A stretch of DNA of 64,000 nucleotides from Micromonospora zamorensis (GTDB lineage: Bacteria; Actinomycetota; Actinomycetes; Mycobacteriales; Micromonosporaceae): assembly GCF_900090275.1 (NCBI RefSeq), contig NZ_LT607755.1:930001-994000 (forward strand), written 5' to 3'. The notes beneath the pieces were generated by a model. That model saw nothing but the letters and a program-made list of their open reading frames with translations. It made no database searches and had not been told where the DNA came from. This document shows, in pieces, positions 8,504 to 16,750 of this stretch (position 1 is its first letter; each line of letters opens with the position of its first letter). A program made the translations under genes and the position numbers.

Positions 8504-9463
8504 CTACCGCGCGGCGCGAGCCGCGGCGGTCAACGCGCGGTGCAGCAGTCGGGAGTCGCCGAGCAGGGCACGCAGTCGGCGTTCCAGACCGGCGATCGGG
8601 ATCAGGTTCTGCGGAGCGCGGGGATCCTTGTACGGGGTGGAGGCGAAACGCGGCAGGGTGACCAGCGACAGGTCGGCCAGCTCGATCGCCGCCTCGACGG
8701 GCAGATCGGCCGAGCACTCCACCCGGACGATGCCCGCCCACGGCGCACCGACCGCCACCGGCAACCGCAGATACCACGACCAGCCACCCCAGGCGGTGCC
8801 GAGCCGGAACACCGGCGAGCGCTCACCCGACGCCATACCGGTCACCACCGCGGTCAGCCGGGCATCCAGGTACTGGCTGTGCTGCGTCTTGATGTAACCC
8901 AGTGTGCGCGGCAACTGCCGGCGGCTCCGCAACGGGCCGTCCACCACCAGCAGGTCACCGTCGACCCGGGCGGCGTCGGACACCGCCACCTCCAGCGCGG
9001 TCAGCGGGCCCTGCACCGCGGCCGGCAACTTCGCCAGCTCACCGGTGCCACCCACCCGGTGCACCGGATAGCGGATCGCACCCGCCACCACGTCCTGCGC
9101 CGACGGGCTCGCGGTGAACAGACCCCGGCCAACCCGGGTGCCGGCCAACTGCGCCGCACCCCGGCCCAGGTCGCACCGGACCACCCCGGCAGCGTACGAG
9201 GCGGCCAACCCGGGAAACGACACGCCGTCGGTCTCGGCCGTCCAGATGCTCGCGTCGATCCGGCGAACCCCGTCGACCAGCAGCACCACGTCGGGCGCCC
9301 GCACCCCCGCCCGCACCCCGATCGCCCGCCAGTCGACAGCGGGCACCTCGGCGTCCGCGTCGACCTGCGCGCTGCTCGGCGCGGCCGGCCCGGCAGCGGA
9401 CGCCTCGAACGACGCCCCGTACGCCGGATCCCACGAGTCGACGAAGAACGCGGCGTCGCTCAC
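8504..9463 (-). CDS. nurA: NurA-like nuclease
   Basis: 319-aa protein with the NurA pattern: first acidic motif LLVDGVRRID (about residues 61-70), second acidic strand LLVVDGPL (about 170-177), then GYIKTQHSQYL and C-terminal 'FASTPYKDPRAPQNLIPI' and GLERRLRALLGD. In archaea and Thermus NurA is a 5'-3' nuclease that works with the HerA translocase in DNA end resection. The gene order with herA, sbcD and sbcC upstream strongly supports the assignment. GTG 9463 is preceded by GAAGGG. Remote sequence similarity makes the family call less than certain. Confidence 0.75.
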   Translation of the reverse strand: MSDAAFFVDSWDPAYGASFEASAAGPAAPSSAQVDADAEVPAVDWRAIGVRAGVRAPDVVLLVDGVRRIDASIWTAETDGVSFPGLAASYAAGVVRCDLGRGAAQLAGTRVGRGLFTASPSAQDVVAGAIRYPVHRVGGTGELAKLPAAVQGPLTALEVAVSDAARVDGDLLVVDGPLRSRRQLPRTLGYIKTQHSQYLDARLTAVVTGMASGERSPVFRLGTAWGGWSWYLRLPVAVGAPWAGIVRVECSADLPVEAAIELADLSLVTLPRFASTPYKDPRAPQNLIPIAGLERRLRALLGDSRLLHRALTAAARAAR

Positions 9464-9518
9464 CGAGCTGGCCCTTCGTTCGCGACTGCGGGGCTCCGCT
9501 GCGCTGCACTCCTCGCGC
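9464..9518. repeat. Possible small intergenic repeat between sbcC and nurA
   Basis: 55 bp that is not coding and contains interleaved short complementary arms (CGCGA near 9482 with TCGCG near 9510; GCGG with CCGC inside). Its style resembles short extragenic repeats in Micromonospora genomes. No second copy was noticed in this window, so the repeat status is a guess from memory. Confidence 0.25.
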
Positions 9519-11993
9519 TCACCGGCCCGTCCGCTCTATGCGCGCCGAACGCGCGTCCTTGCGCACCTCGAACCGGACCGGGATCCGCTCGGCCAGCGCC
9601 GGCACGTGGGTGACCACGCCGACCATCCGGTCACCCCGGGCGGCCAGGTTTTCCAGAGTGGCGGCCACCGTGTCCAGGGTGGCCGCGTCGAGCGTGCCGA
9701 AGCCCTCGTCCAGGACGATCGACTCCAGGCTGGCCGCCGTGGTCGACATCCCGGCAAGCTGCTCGGAGAGCGCCAGGGCCAGCGCCAACGACGCCTGGAA
9801 CGTCTCACCCCCGGAGAGGGTGCGAACGCCCCGGCGCAGCCCCGCGTCGTGGTGGTCGACCACCACGAACTCGCCCTTGTCGTGCACCAGCTCGTACTGG
9901 CCGGAGGACAGCTCCCGCAGGATCCCCGACGCGCCGTCGACCAGCAGGTCCAACGCCTCCGCCAGCAACCACCGCTCGAAGTTGTTGGCCCGCAGGTGCC
10001 CGGCGAGCGCCCGCGCCACCTGCGCCTCCCGCTCGTGCCCGGCACGCTGCTCGCGCAGCGTCCCGGCCTGCTCCCGGCGCTCCCGCAGCCGGCGGAGGTC
10101 GGCGTCGGCCCGCTCCACCGCGACGGTCGCGGCGTGCACCGGGTCGTCGCCGACCGGCACGTCGGCGTCGGCGAAGATGCCGGCGATGCGCCGCCGCACC
10201 GTGTCAGCCACCGACTCGGCCTCGGCGACGGCGACCGCCCGGCTCGCCCGATCTTCGCGGCGGCGGTCGGCCTCGGTCGTCGCCCAACCGGTCAACGCGG
10301 CCCACGCGGCGGCCACATCGTCCCGATCGGTCGCCGGCGGGCCGAACCGCGCCAACCCGTCGCGGGACGTGTCGAAGGCCCGCCAGGCCGCCCGCAGCCG
10401 CTCCTCGGCGGCATCCACCCCGGCCCGGGCCTGACGTGCGGCCTCGCGGCCGGCCCGCACCGCTGTCGCCGCCTCCTCCAGGGCGCGCCGCAACCGGGCG
10501 TGCTCGGCCAACTCCCGGCGCAACACGGCCGGCTCCGCAGCCCCGGCGAGCTGCCCGTCCAGCTCGGCCAGCCGGGAGTCCACCTGCTCCTGCCGGGCCC
10601 GCGCCTGAACCAGCAGGCGCTCCAGGTCACGCGCCGCCTCGTCCCGCTGCCGCACCGCGGTCTGCGCGGCCTTGGTCGCGGCCCGCGCCGCCTTGCCCGC
10701 CGCCGTCGCGGCCGCCACCGCCGAATCGGCCGGCACCGCCGGCACCTGCGCCACCGGCTGCTCGCAGACCGGGCAGGGCGCGCCGGCATGCAGGTGCACC
10801 CGCAGACTGACCGCCAGGTCGGTGGCCTTCGCCTCCTCGTGCGCCCGGAAGGCCGCCTCCAGGTCGGCCTCGGCCTGCTCGGCCTCCGCGCGGGCCACCG
10901 CCAGCGCGGCCACCGCCGTGGCATGCTCGTCGCTCGCCGCGCGCACCGCCGCCCGGACCGTGTCGGCCTCAGCGGACAGCCGGTCCCGATCGTCGTACGC
11001 CCGCAGCAGCAGCCGCGCCGCGCTCTCGTCGCCAGCGCCGGCCAGCTCCCCGCGCAGCTTCTCCTCGCGCTCCTCGGCCAACGACACGCCCGTCGCCGCG
11101 GCCTCGGCGTCGGCCCGCGCCGCAGTCACCGCGCGTGCCACCTCGGCCACCCCGCGCGGCGCGCGGATCCCGGTCAGCACGGACAACTCGTCGTCGAGAG
11201 CGGTCAGCGCCGCCGCCGCCTCGCGCGCGGTCGTCCGGGCCGCCGCCAGCTCCGGCACCGCGGCCGTCACCGCTGCCGCCAGCTCGGCCATCCGCTCGAC
11301 CCGGGCCTCGGCCTCGGCCAACGCCTCGTCGTCCACGCCGGTGAGCCCGGCGAGCACCTGGTCGACCGCGTCGAGTCGGGCGTCCGCCTGCGCGGCACGC
11401 GCCGTCGCCTTCTTCTGCACGTCCTCGTAGACGCCGAGGCCCAGCAGGTTGACCAGGATCTGCTGCCGCGTCGCCGGCTTGGCGTGCAGGAAATCGGCGA
11501 ACTGCCCCTGCGGCAGCACCACACAGCTGGTGAACTGCTCGTACGGCAGCCCCACCGCCTCCAGCACCGCCTGCTCCATCTCGGCGGGGGTGCCGGCCAC
11601 CACCTCACCGAGGTCGTCCGGGCTCAACCCGGTGTCCAGTTTGGTCACGTCGAAGCCGGCTGGCATCAGCTGCAACCCGGCGTTCGCGGTCTTCACGTTG
11701 CCCCGGCCGTCCCGCCGGACCACCCGGGTCGCCACGTAGCGGGCCCCGCCGGACTCGAAGACCAGCCGCACCCGGGCCTCGGTCGCCGACGGCGCGAGCG
11801 CGTTCGCCAGCCCTCGGGCGCCACCCCAGCGGGGGACCATGCCGTAGAGCGCGAAGCAGATAGCGTCCAGCACTGTGGACTTGCCCGAACCGGTCGGGCC
11901 GATCAGGGCGAAGAAGTCGGCGTCGGTGAAGTCGACTGTGGTGTCGTCCCGGAAGACCGTGAACCCGGCCATGTCCAAGCGCATCGGACGCAT
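9519..11993 (-). CDS. sbcC: SbcC/Rad50-type SMC-like ATPase
   Basis: 824-aa DNA repair ATPase that partners the SbcD/Mre11 nuclease. N-terminal Walker A IGPTGSGKST (K38), Q-loop region PQGQFADF, long Ala/Arg/Glu coiled-coil arms, central zinc hook CPVC (about residue 403) that dimerises the arms, then the ABC signature LSGGETFQASLALALALSEQ and Walker B SIVLDEGFGTLD near the C-terminus. It is shorter than E. coli SbcC (about 1050 aa) and nearer to archaeal Rad50. ATG 11993 shares one base with the sbcD stop (TGATG), implying coupled translation. Part of the herA-sbcD-sbcC-nurA operon. Confidence 0.95.
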   Translation of the reverse strand: MRPMRLDMAGFTVFRDDTTVDFTDADFFALIGPTGSGKSTVLDAICFALYGMVPRWGGARGLANALAPSATEARVRLVFESGGARYVATRVVRRDGRGNVKTANAGLQLMPAGFDVTKLDTGLSPDDLGEVVAGTPAEMEQAVLEAVGLPYEQFTSCVVLPQGQFADFLHAKPATRQQILVNLLGLGVYEDVQKKATARAAQADARLDAVDQVLAGLTGVDDEALAEAEARVERMAELAAAVTAAVPELAAARTTAREAAAALTALDDELSVLTGIRAPRGVAEVARAVTAARADAEAAATGVSLAEEREEKLRGELAGAGDESAARLLLRAYDDRDRLSAEADTVRAAVRAASDEHATAVAALAVARAEAEQAEADLEAAFRAHEEAKATDLAVSLRVHLHAGAPCPVCEQPVAQVPAVPADSAVAAATAAGKAARAATKAAQTAVRQRDEAARDLERLLVQARARQEQVDSRLAELDGQLAGAAEPAVLRRELAEHARLRRALEEAATAVRAGREAARQARAGVDAAEERLRAAWRAFDTSRDGLARFGPPATDRDDVAAAWAALTGWATTEADRRREDRASRAVAVAEAESVADTVRRRIAGIFADADVPVGDDPVHAATVAVERADADLRRLRERREQAGTLREQRAGHEREAQVARALAGHLRANNFERWLLAEALDLLVDGASGILRELSSGQYELVHDKGEFVVVDHHDAGLRRGVRTLSGGETFQASLALALALSEQLAGMSTTAASLESIVLDEGFGTLDAATLDTVAATLENLAARGDRMVGVVTHVPALAERIPVRFEVRKDARSARIERTGR

Positions 11994-13141
11994 CAGTGCT
12001 CGACCTCCTCGAAGAGCTCGTCGAAGAGTTCCTGCACGCCCTCGTCGGCGTGGCCCCGGCTGTCCAGGTAGTCGGCGAACAACTCCCGCGGCGAACGCCC
12101 CGAGCGCTGCGCGATGCGGGCACCGCTGCCCGGCGCGGCCAGCAGCTCCGGGTCGATGCGGATCTCCAGCGCCCGGGGGAGCAGCTCCTGCACCTCCTCG
12201 CGCAGGCCGGCGCGGGGTTGCTCCCGCACGTACACCCGCAGCCAGGCGTCCGGTGCCTCGATCTCGGCGAGCTGGGCCAGGGTGCCCCGCACCGTCCGCA
12301 GCGCGCTCGCCGCCGTCACCGGCACCTCCCGCACCCGGGCGGCGGTGCTGGCCGTCACCTCGACAATCGTCACCGAGGGGACGTTCTCCTGCTCACCGAA
12401 GTCGACAGCGAGCGGGCTGCCGCTGTAGCGCACCGGGCAGGGGCCGATGACCCGCTGCGCCCGGTGCAGGTGGCCCAGCGCCACATAGTGCGCGGTGGCC
12501 GGGAAGACGGTGGCCGGGACGGCGTAGCCCAGCACCGTGTGCGCGTCGCGTTCGCCGCCACCGGTGGTCGCGCCGGTCACCGTCACGTGCGCGGTGACCA
12601 GGTGCACCCGGTCCGGTTCGGTGAACCCCTCGGTCAGTCGCCCGAGCACCCGGCCCAGGTGGTCGGCGTACGTCTGGTTGGTCTCCGCCGCGGTCAGCTC
12701 GTACATCTCCAACGCGCGCACCGCGTACCGCTGGGACAGGAACGGCAGCGCGGCCAGCTGCCACCGCTCTCCGCCGGCGGTGGCGCCGTCGATGACGTGC
12801 TCGTCCGGATTTTCCCGCACCCCGCCGCGCAGCGTGATGCCGGCGGCATCGGCCCACGGCCGCAGCGCGTCCAGCGCCGGGCCGTTGTCGTGGTTGCCGC
12901 CGATCGCCACCACGTCCGCGCCGGTGCGACGCAGCGCGGTCAGCGCCCGGGTGACCAGACGCGTCGCCTCCGAGGTGGGCGCGGCGGTGTCGTAGAGGTC
13001 ACCGGCGACGATCACCAGATCCGGCTGCTCGGCACGGGCGATGTCGATCACCCCGGCCAGCACGGCCTTGTGTTCCTCGGCCCGGGACTGCCCCTTGAGC
13101 ACCTTTCCCACGTGCCAGTCGGAGGTGTGCAGGATCTTCAT
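11993..13141 (-). CDS. sbcD: SbcD/Mre11-type exonuclease
   Basis: 382-aa metallophosphoesterase nuclease subunit. The metal-binding motifs appear in order: SDWHVGK (D8, H10), VAGDLYD, IGGNHDN and later VTAHV and ALGHLHR. The C-terminal capping region and a short acidic tail (FDELFEEVEH) follow, the latter probably contacting the coiled-coil base of SbcC. With SbcC it would resect or open blocked DNA ends and hairpins. The stop overlaps the sbcC start; herA ends 19 bp upstream. Confidence 0.95.
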   Translation of the reverse strand: MKILHTSDWHVGKVLKGQSRAEEHKAVLAGVIDIARAEQPDLVIVAGDLYDTAAPTSEATRLVTRALTALRRTGADVVAIGGNHDNGPALDALRPWADAAGITLRGGVRENPDEHVIDGATAGGERWQLAALPFLSQRYAVRALEMYELTAAETNQTYADHLGRVLGRLTEGFTEPDRVHLVTAHVTVTGATTGGGERDAHTVLGYAVPATVFPATAHYVALGHLHRAQRVIGPCPVRYSGSPLAVDFGEQENVPSVTIVEVTASTAARVREVPVTAASALRTVRGTLAQLAEIEAPDAWLRVYVREQPRAGLREEVQELLPRALEIRIDPELLAAPGSGARIAQRSGRSPRELFADYLDSRGHADEGVQELFDELFEEVEH

Positions 13142-13160
13142 TGCTGTGGCTGGCCCCTGC

Positions 13161-14915
13161 CTAGAACGGGATGTCGTCGTCGGTGCTGCCGCCGCCGGAG
13201 CCCACCACGGCGAACGGGTCGGCGGACTGGGTGATCGAGCGCAGCGTCTCCGATGGTGCCCGGCCCGCCTCGGAGACCCGGGTGGCCCAGGCCGGGAAGG
13301 GGAACTCCAGACAGAGCGGCACCGGGATGTCCGGCTGGTTGACGAACATGGTGCCCGGCTTGGCCAGCAGCGCCCGCTGGCGCTGTGCGGGCGGGAGGAA
13401 GCCGTATTCCGGGCGGGACGCCTCGGCCGGGTCGAGCCGGCCGACGACCCGGATCGCCGAGTTGGTGACGATGCGCCGTTCCACCTCGCTCGCCGTCTGC
13501 TGCGCGCCGATCAGGATCACCCCGAGCGAGCGGCCCCGCTCGGCGATGTCGAGCAGCACCTCCTTGATCGGCGAGGAGCCCTCCCGGGGGGCGTACTTGT
13601 TGAGCTCGTCGAGCACGACGAAGAGCAACGGCTTGGCGGTGCCGGACTTCTCCTTGCGCTCGAACTCGCTCTTCAGCGTCACACCCACCACGAACCGCTG
13701 GGCGCGGTCCGGAAGGTTGTGCAGGTCGACGACGGTGACCTGCGCGGACTCGCTGGTGTTGATCGAGTGCGGGCGACGGGTGGCGAGGTCGCCACGGATC
13801 AGCCGGGCCAGGTCCTTCTTGCTGCCGATCAACCGCCGGGCGAACGCGTTGACGGTGCCCAGACCGACCGCGCTGCCCGCCCAGTCGGAGCGGGTCTCGT
13901 CGTCGTTGAGCTGGTCGACGATGTGGTCGACCAGGTCGCCGTAGGAGCCGAGCCGGACCCCGTCGATGCTCACCCCGCCGTCGGCCGGCTGGGCGTAGCG
14001 GGCCAGGTGCGCGGTCACCGAGTGGACCACCATCGTGTACTGCTGGCGCTCGTCGTCGGCGTCGGCGAAGACGTACGGCAGGAGACGGTCGGCGCAGAAC
14101 TCGTCCAGCGTCCAGTAGAACGCGTCCACCCCGGTGAGCCGGCTGCTCACATCCGGCGTGCCGGCCGCGTCACCGACCCGGGGCGGGGCGTAGACCCGCA
14201 CGTCGGGGAAGGCGCCGGCGCTCAACCCGAGCTTCGCGTACGCCGCGCGGGTCGGATCGTCGAGGCGGGTGTTGGGATGGTCCAGGAAGAGCAGGTCCTC
14301 ACCCTTGACGTTGAAGATCAGCGCCTTGGCGTTGACCGCGTCGCCGCCCAGCACCCCGGAGCGGAACACCGAGTAGAGCAGGAAGGTCGCGAAGCTGGTC
14401 TTGGTGGCCACCCCGGAGATGCCGGAGATCGAGACGTGTGCGCCGCGGCTGCCGTCGAGGAAGTCGGCGTTGAGATAGACCGGGACGCCGTCCCGACCCA
14501 TCCCCATCGGGATGCGCCGTTCCATCCGGTCGAAGTGCAGCGCGCGCGCCCGGGCGTCGCCCTCGGCCCGGTGCACCACCGCGCCGGGGGTCGGCGGCAC
14601 GTACAGCTCCGGATCGACCCGGGTGGTGGTGACCTCGGCGGCCTCCTGCACCTGCGCGGGCAGTGTGCCGTCGGCGATGGCGAACACGTCGGACTCGAAC
14701 TGGGCGCCCTCGTGTCGAGCGCGGACCTGGGTGACCACGCCGGCGATCGTCACCGGCTCCCGGTCCGGCAGCTCCCGTCGGGTGACCACGACGTCGTCGA
14801 GCTGGAGATAGCTGCCGGGTGCCACGGCCGTCCAGAACTGCAACGGGGTGGCGTCGGCGGTGCCCAGCACCCGCCCGACCACCTCGCCCGGGCTGTCGAG
14901 GTCGGCGTCGGTCAT
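13161..14915 (-). CDS. herA: HerA-like hexameric DNA translocase ATPase
   Basis: 584-aa ATPase of the HerA/FtsK superfamily. An N-terminal HAS-barrel-like region with 'EVVGRVLGTADATPLQFW' leads into the ATPase core. Walker B is VVLDELNKYAP (D436, E437), followed by GVILIGAQQTASEVE and SAIRVVGRLD, all typical of HerA. The P-loop is odd: GISGVATKTS (K172) has no glycine directly before the lysine and one extra residue against GxTGSGKS. In archaea HerA drives NurA. First gene of the operon. ATG 14915 was chosen from the conserved start MTDADLDSPGEVVG; a longer frame to 15026 is low-complexity. Confidence 0.85.
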   Translation of the reverse strand: MTDADLDSPGEVVGRVLGTADATPLQFWTAVAPGSYLQLDDVVVTRRELPDREPVTIAGVVTQVRARHEGAQFESDVFAIADGTLPAQVQEAAEVTTTRVDPELYVPPTPGAVVHRAEGDARARALHFDRMERRIPMGMGRDGVPVYLNADFLDGSRGAHVSISGISGVATKTSFATFLLYSVFRSGVLGGDAVNAKALIFNVKGEDLLFLDHPNTRLDDPTRAAYAKLGLSAGAFPDVRVYAPPRVGDAAGTPDVSSRLTGVDAFYWTLDEFCADRLLPYVFADADDERQQYTMVVHSVTAHLARYAQPADGGVSIDGVRLGSYGDLVDHIVDQLNDDETRSDWAGSAVGLGTVNAFARRLIGSKKDLARLIRGDLATRRPHSINTSESAQVTVVDLHNLPDRAQRFVVGVTLKSEFERKEKSGTAKPLLFVVLDELNKYAPREGSSPIKEVLLDIAERGRSLGVILIGAQQTASEVERRIVTNSAIRVVGRLDPAEASRPEYGFLPPAQRQRALLAKPGTMFVNQPDIPVPLCLEFPFPAWATRVSEAGRAPSETLRSITQSADPFAVVGSGGGSTDDDIPF

Positions 14916-15023
14916 CGGGCGACTCGGGTCGGTCGGGCAGCACGGTCGGGAACCATGAGGTGCATCCTGCCCGAGGAGTACGACAGGTCGCCACGCGACG
15001 CGGCGGACGACACCATGCGCCGT

Positions 15024-15045
15024 CACACCCGCGACGGTGGGTGTG
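15024..15045 (-). terminator. Hairpin between the RibD-like gene and herA
   Basis: Arms CACACCC (15024-15030) and GGGTGTG (15039-15045) with an 8-nt loop, 18 bp beyond the stop of the minus-strand reductase gene. No T-run. Probably separates the two transcripts, in which case the herA operon promoter lies in 14916-15023. Confidence 0.45.
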
Positions 15046-15063
15046 TGGCCGGACGACGGCCCG

Positions 15064-15810
15064 TTACGGGCGGGCGTGGCGGAGCAGGAGGACGCCGTCC
15101 TCGGCGGCGAGCACGTGCCGCAGTGGCAGGTGCCGGGGCGGTGCGGCCTCGCCGGCGGTGATCCGGCCCGGGCCGGGCCCGGCGAGCAGCGGCGCGACGG
15201 TGAGGCACAGCTCGTCCACCAGGTCGGCGGCGGTGAGCGCGCCGAGCAGGTGCGGGCCGCCCTCGCAGAGCAGTTGGGTCAGCCCGCGTCGGTGCAGTTC
15301 GGTGAGGCCGGCGGCCAGGTCAACCCGCCCGGTGCCGCAGCGCAGCAGGTCGGCGACGTCCGTCAGGCCGGGCGGTGGCTCGGCGTCGGCGTGGGTGAGC
15401 ACGATCGGACGGGTCGGCGCGTCGGCGAAGGCGGCCTGCGCCGGATCGAGGTCGAGTGAACCGGAGACGACCACCAGCGTCGGATACTCGGCCAGCCCGT
15501 GCTCGCGTCGCCAGGCGCGACGGCGCTCGTCGAGGCGGACCGCCCGGTATCCCTCGTGGCGCAGCGTGCCGGCGGCCACCACCAGCGCGTCGCAGACCAT
15601 CCGCAGCACGCCGAACACCCGCTTGTCCGGCTGGCCGGACAGCCCTGCGGAATAGCCGTCCAGGGTGACCGCGCCGTCCAGGCTGGCGACGAAGTTGACC
15701 CGCAGTCGGGGCTCGTCGGCGCGGCCGTAGAGCGTGGTCAGCGCGGCGTCGTCGAGTTGTTGCGTCGAAGGCTCGGGCCAGAGCCGTCGGATCGGAATTC
15801 CGACGCTCAT
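15064..15810 (-). CDS. RibD C-terminal/dihydrofolate reductase-fold pyrimidine reductase-like protein
   Basis: 248-aa member of the RibD_C reductase family. Conserved pieces are NFVASLDGAVTLDG (about residues 42-55), MVCDALVVAAGTLRHEGY (about 73-90) and the NADPH-site LLCEGGPHLLGAL (about 191-203). True RibD uses it in riboflavin synthesis, but this copy lacks the deaminase domain and no rib genes are near, so the substrate is open. Its ATG overlaps the stop of a 39-aa Cys-rich ORF by 4 bp (ATGA), suggesting the two are made together. Confidence 0.82.
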   Translation of the reverse strand: MSVGIPIRRLWPEPSTQQLDDAALTTLYGRADEPRLRVNFVASLDGAVTLDGYSAGLSGQPDKRVFGVLRMVCDALVVAAGTLRHEGYRAVRLDERRRAWRREHGLAEYPTLVVVSGSLDLDPAQAAFADAPTRPIVLTHADAEPPPGLTDVADLLRCGTGRVDLAAGLTELHRRGLTQLLCEGGPHLLGALTAADLVDELCLTVAPLLAGPGPGRITAGEAAPPRHLPLRHVLAAEDGVLLLRHARP

Positions 15811-15926
15811 TCGCCGGCCGGACCAGTGACGGGAGGGGTCGGTTCGGCGGTACGGTGCTGGCAGTCGCACCAGTTCCGGCCCGGGCAGTCGTCGTGTCGC
15901 CGGGCCCGGCACGCTCGGCAGATCAT
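15807..15926 (-). CDS. Tiny Cys/His-rich putative metal-binding protein, coupled to the RibD-like gene
   Basis: 39-aa ORF starting at ATG 15926 with Cys in a regular pattern: CRAC near the N-terminus, HDDC, then NWCDCQH, followed by a Pro/Thr tail. Spacing CxxC-x7-C-x5-CxCxH suggests a zinc- or Fe-S-binding knuckle. The stop overlaps the downstream start in the translationally coupled ATGA form, which argues that it is a real gene. Small proteins of this look occur in actinomycetes; no function is known to me. It has not been separately confirmed. Confidence 0.6.
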   Translation of the reverse strand: MICRACRARRHDDCPGRNWCDCQHRTAEPTPPVTGPAGE

Positions 15927-15960
15927 GCTCGCAGCCTAAGCCGCGGGAGGACAGGACAGC

Positions 15961-16524
15961 ATGCCGCGTCAGATCTTCCAGCTGAAGATGTCCCTCGCCG
16001 GCGTCCGCCCGCCGGTGTGGCGCCGGGTGCTCGTGCCGGCCGGCTACACGCTGGACCGGCTGCACCGGGTGGTGCAGCACGCGATGGGTTGGCGGGACTG
16101 CCACCTGCACTCGTTCGAGATCGACGCCGTGCAGTACGGCGACCCCGACCCGGACGGCGAGTTGGCGCTGCACGACGAGCTGGACGTGCGGCTGGACGCG
16201 GTGCTCGGCAAGGGCAGCCGGTTCTCCTACACGTACGACTTCGGTGACTGGTGGGAGCACGACCTGGTCGTGGAGGACGCGCTGACCGCCGACCCCGACG
16301 AGCGGTACCCGGTCTGCCTGGACGGTGAGCGGGCCTGCCCACCGGAGGGCGTCGGCGGGCCGCTGGGCTACGGGGCGCTCCTGGTCGCGTTGGCCGACGA
16401 GGACGATCCGGTCGGGCCGGTCGATCCACGGCACGCGACGCTGCGCGACTGGGCGGGCTCCACCTTCGACCCGTCCCGCTTCGATCCGGACCAGACCACC
16501 ACCCTGCTCCGCCGCTTCTGCTGA
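15961..16524 (+). CDS. Plasmid pRiA4b ORF-3 family protein
   Basis: 187-aa protein matching the PRiA4_ORF3-like domain: N-terminal 'LKMSLAGVRPPVWRRVLVPA' start region, LDRLHRVVQHAMGW, HLHSFEID, then SYTYDFGDWWEHDL and a C-terminal CPPEGVGGPLGY. Such proteins occur on plasmids and as passenger genes of IS1096-type elements, but no transposase or element ends are seen here. Function unknown. ATG 15961 follows CGGGAGGACAG. Confidence 0.88.
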   Translation: MPRQIFQLKMSLAGVRPPVWRRVLVPAGYTLDRLHRVVQHAMGWRDCHLHSFEIDAVQYGDPDPDGELALHDELDVRLDAVLGKGSRFSYTYDFGDWWEHDLVVEDALTADPDERYPVCLDGERACPPEGVGGPLGYGALLVALADEDDPVGPVDPRHATLRDWAGSTFDPSRFDPDQTTTLLRRFC

Positions 16525-16589
16525 AGCTCCGCCGGTCCGAGGCGGAGTTTGCGAGGCGGAGTTGCCAGGTGAGCTGAGCGGTAACGATC

Positions 16590-16603
16590 TGGGAACGCTC
16601 CCA
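16590..16603. promoter_or_regulatory. CebR/CelR-type operator, upstream copy
   Basis: TGGGAACGCTCCCA, a 14-bp palindrome one base from the established CebR/CelR consensus TGGGAGCGCTCCCA. It lies just before the -35 box of the sugar ABC operon. Confidence 0.85.
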
Positions 16604-16611
16604 TCGCCCTA

Positions 16612-16640
16612 TTGACACTCCCGTTACCTGTCGGCAATCT
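16612..16640 (+). promoter_or_regulatory. Promoter of the cellobiose-type ABC operon
   Basis: Perfect -35 TTGACA (16612-16617), 17-nt spacer, -10 CAATCT (16635-16640). The predicted start (about 16647) falls inside the downstream operator, and the promoter is bracketed by two operators, so repressor binding should block it directly. Confidence 0.75.
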
Positions 16641-16642
16641 CA

Positions 16643-16656
16643 TGGGAGCGCTCCCG
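16643..16656. promoter_or_regulatory. CebR/CelR-type operator, downstream copy
   Basis: TGGGAGCGCTCCCG, identical to the operator at 34408-34421 before the GH9 cellulase. It overlaps the expected transcription start. Confidence 0.88.
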
Positions 16657-16750
16657 AGGGTGGCATGGGTCACTGACGCATCCCCGGCCAGGCGTGATGA
16701 GCACCCCACCACACACATCCAGCCTCACCACCGGAAAGAGGGGTCAGCGA

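Noticed and set aside
9114..12071. 985-codon open frame antisense to sbcC
   Set aside because: Shadow frame; sbcC has all ATPase motifs and the zinc hook on the opposite strand.
15961..16524. pRiA4b ORF-3 protein as sign of an IS1096-type element
   Set aside because: No transposase, resolvase or terminal inverted repeats nearby; the domain is common in chromosomes.
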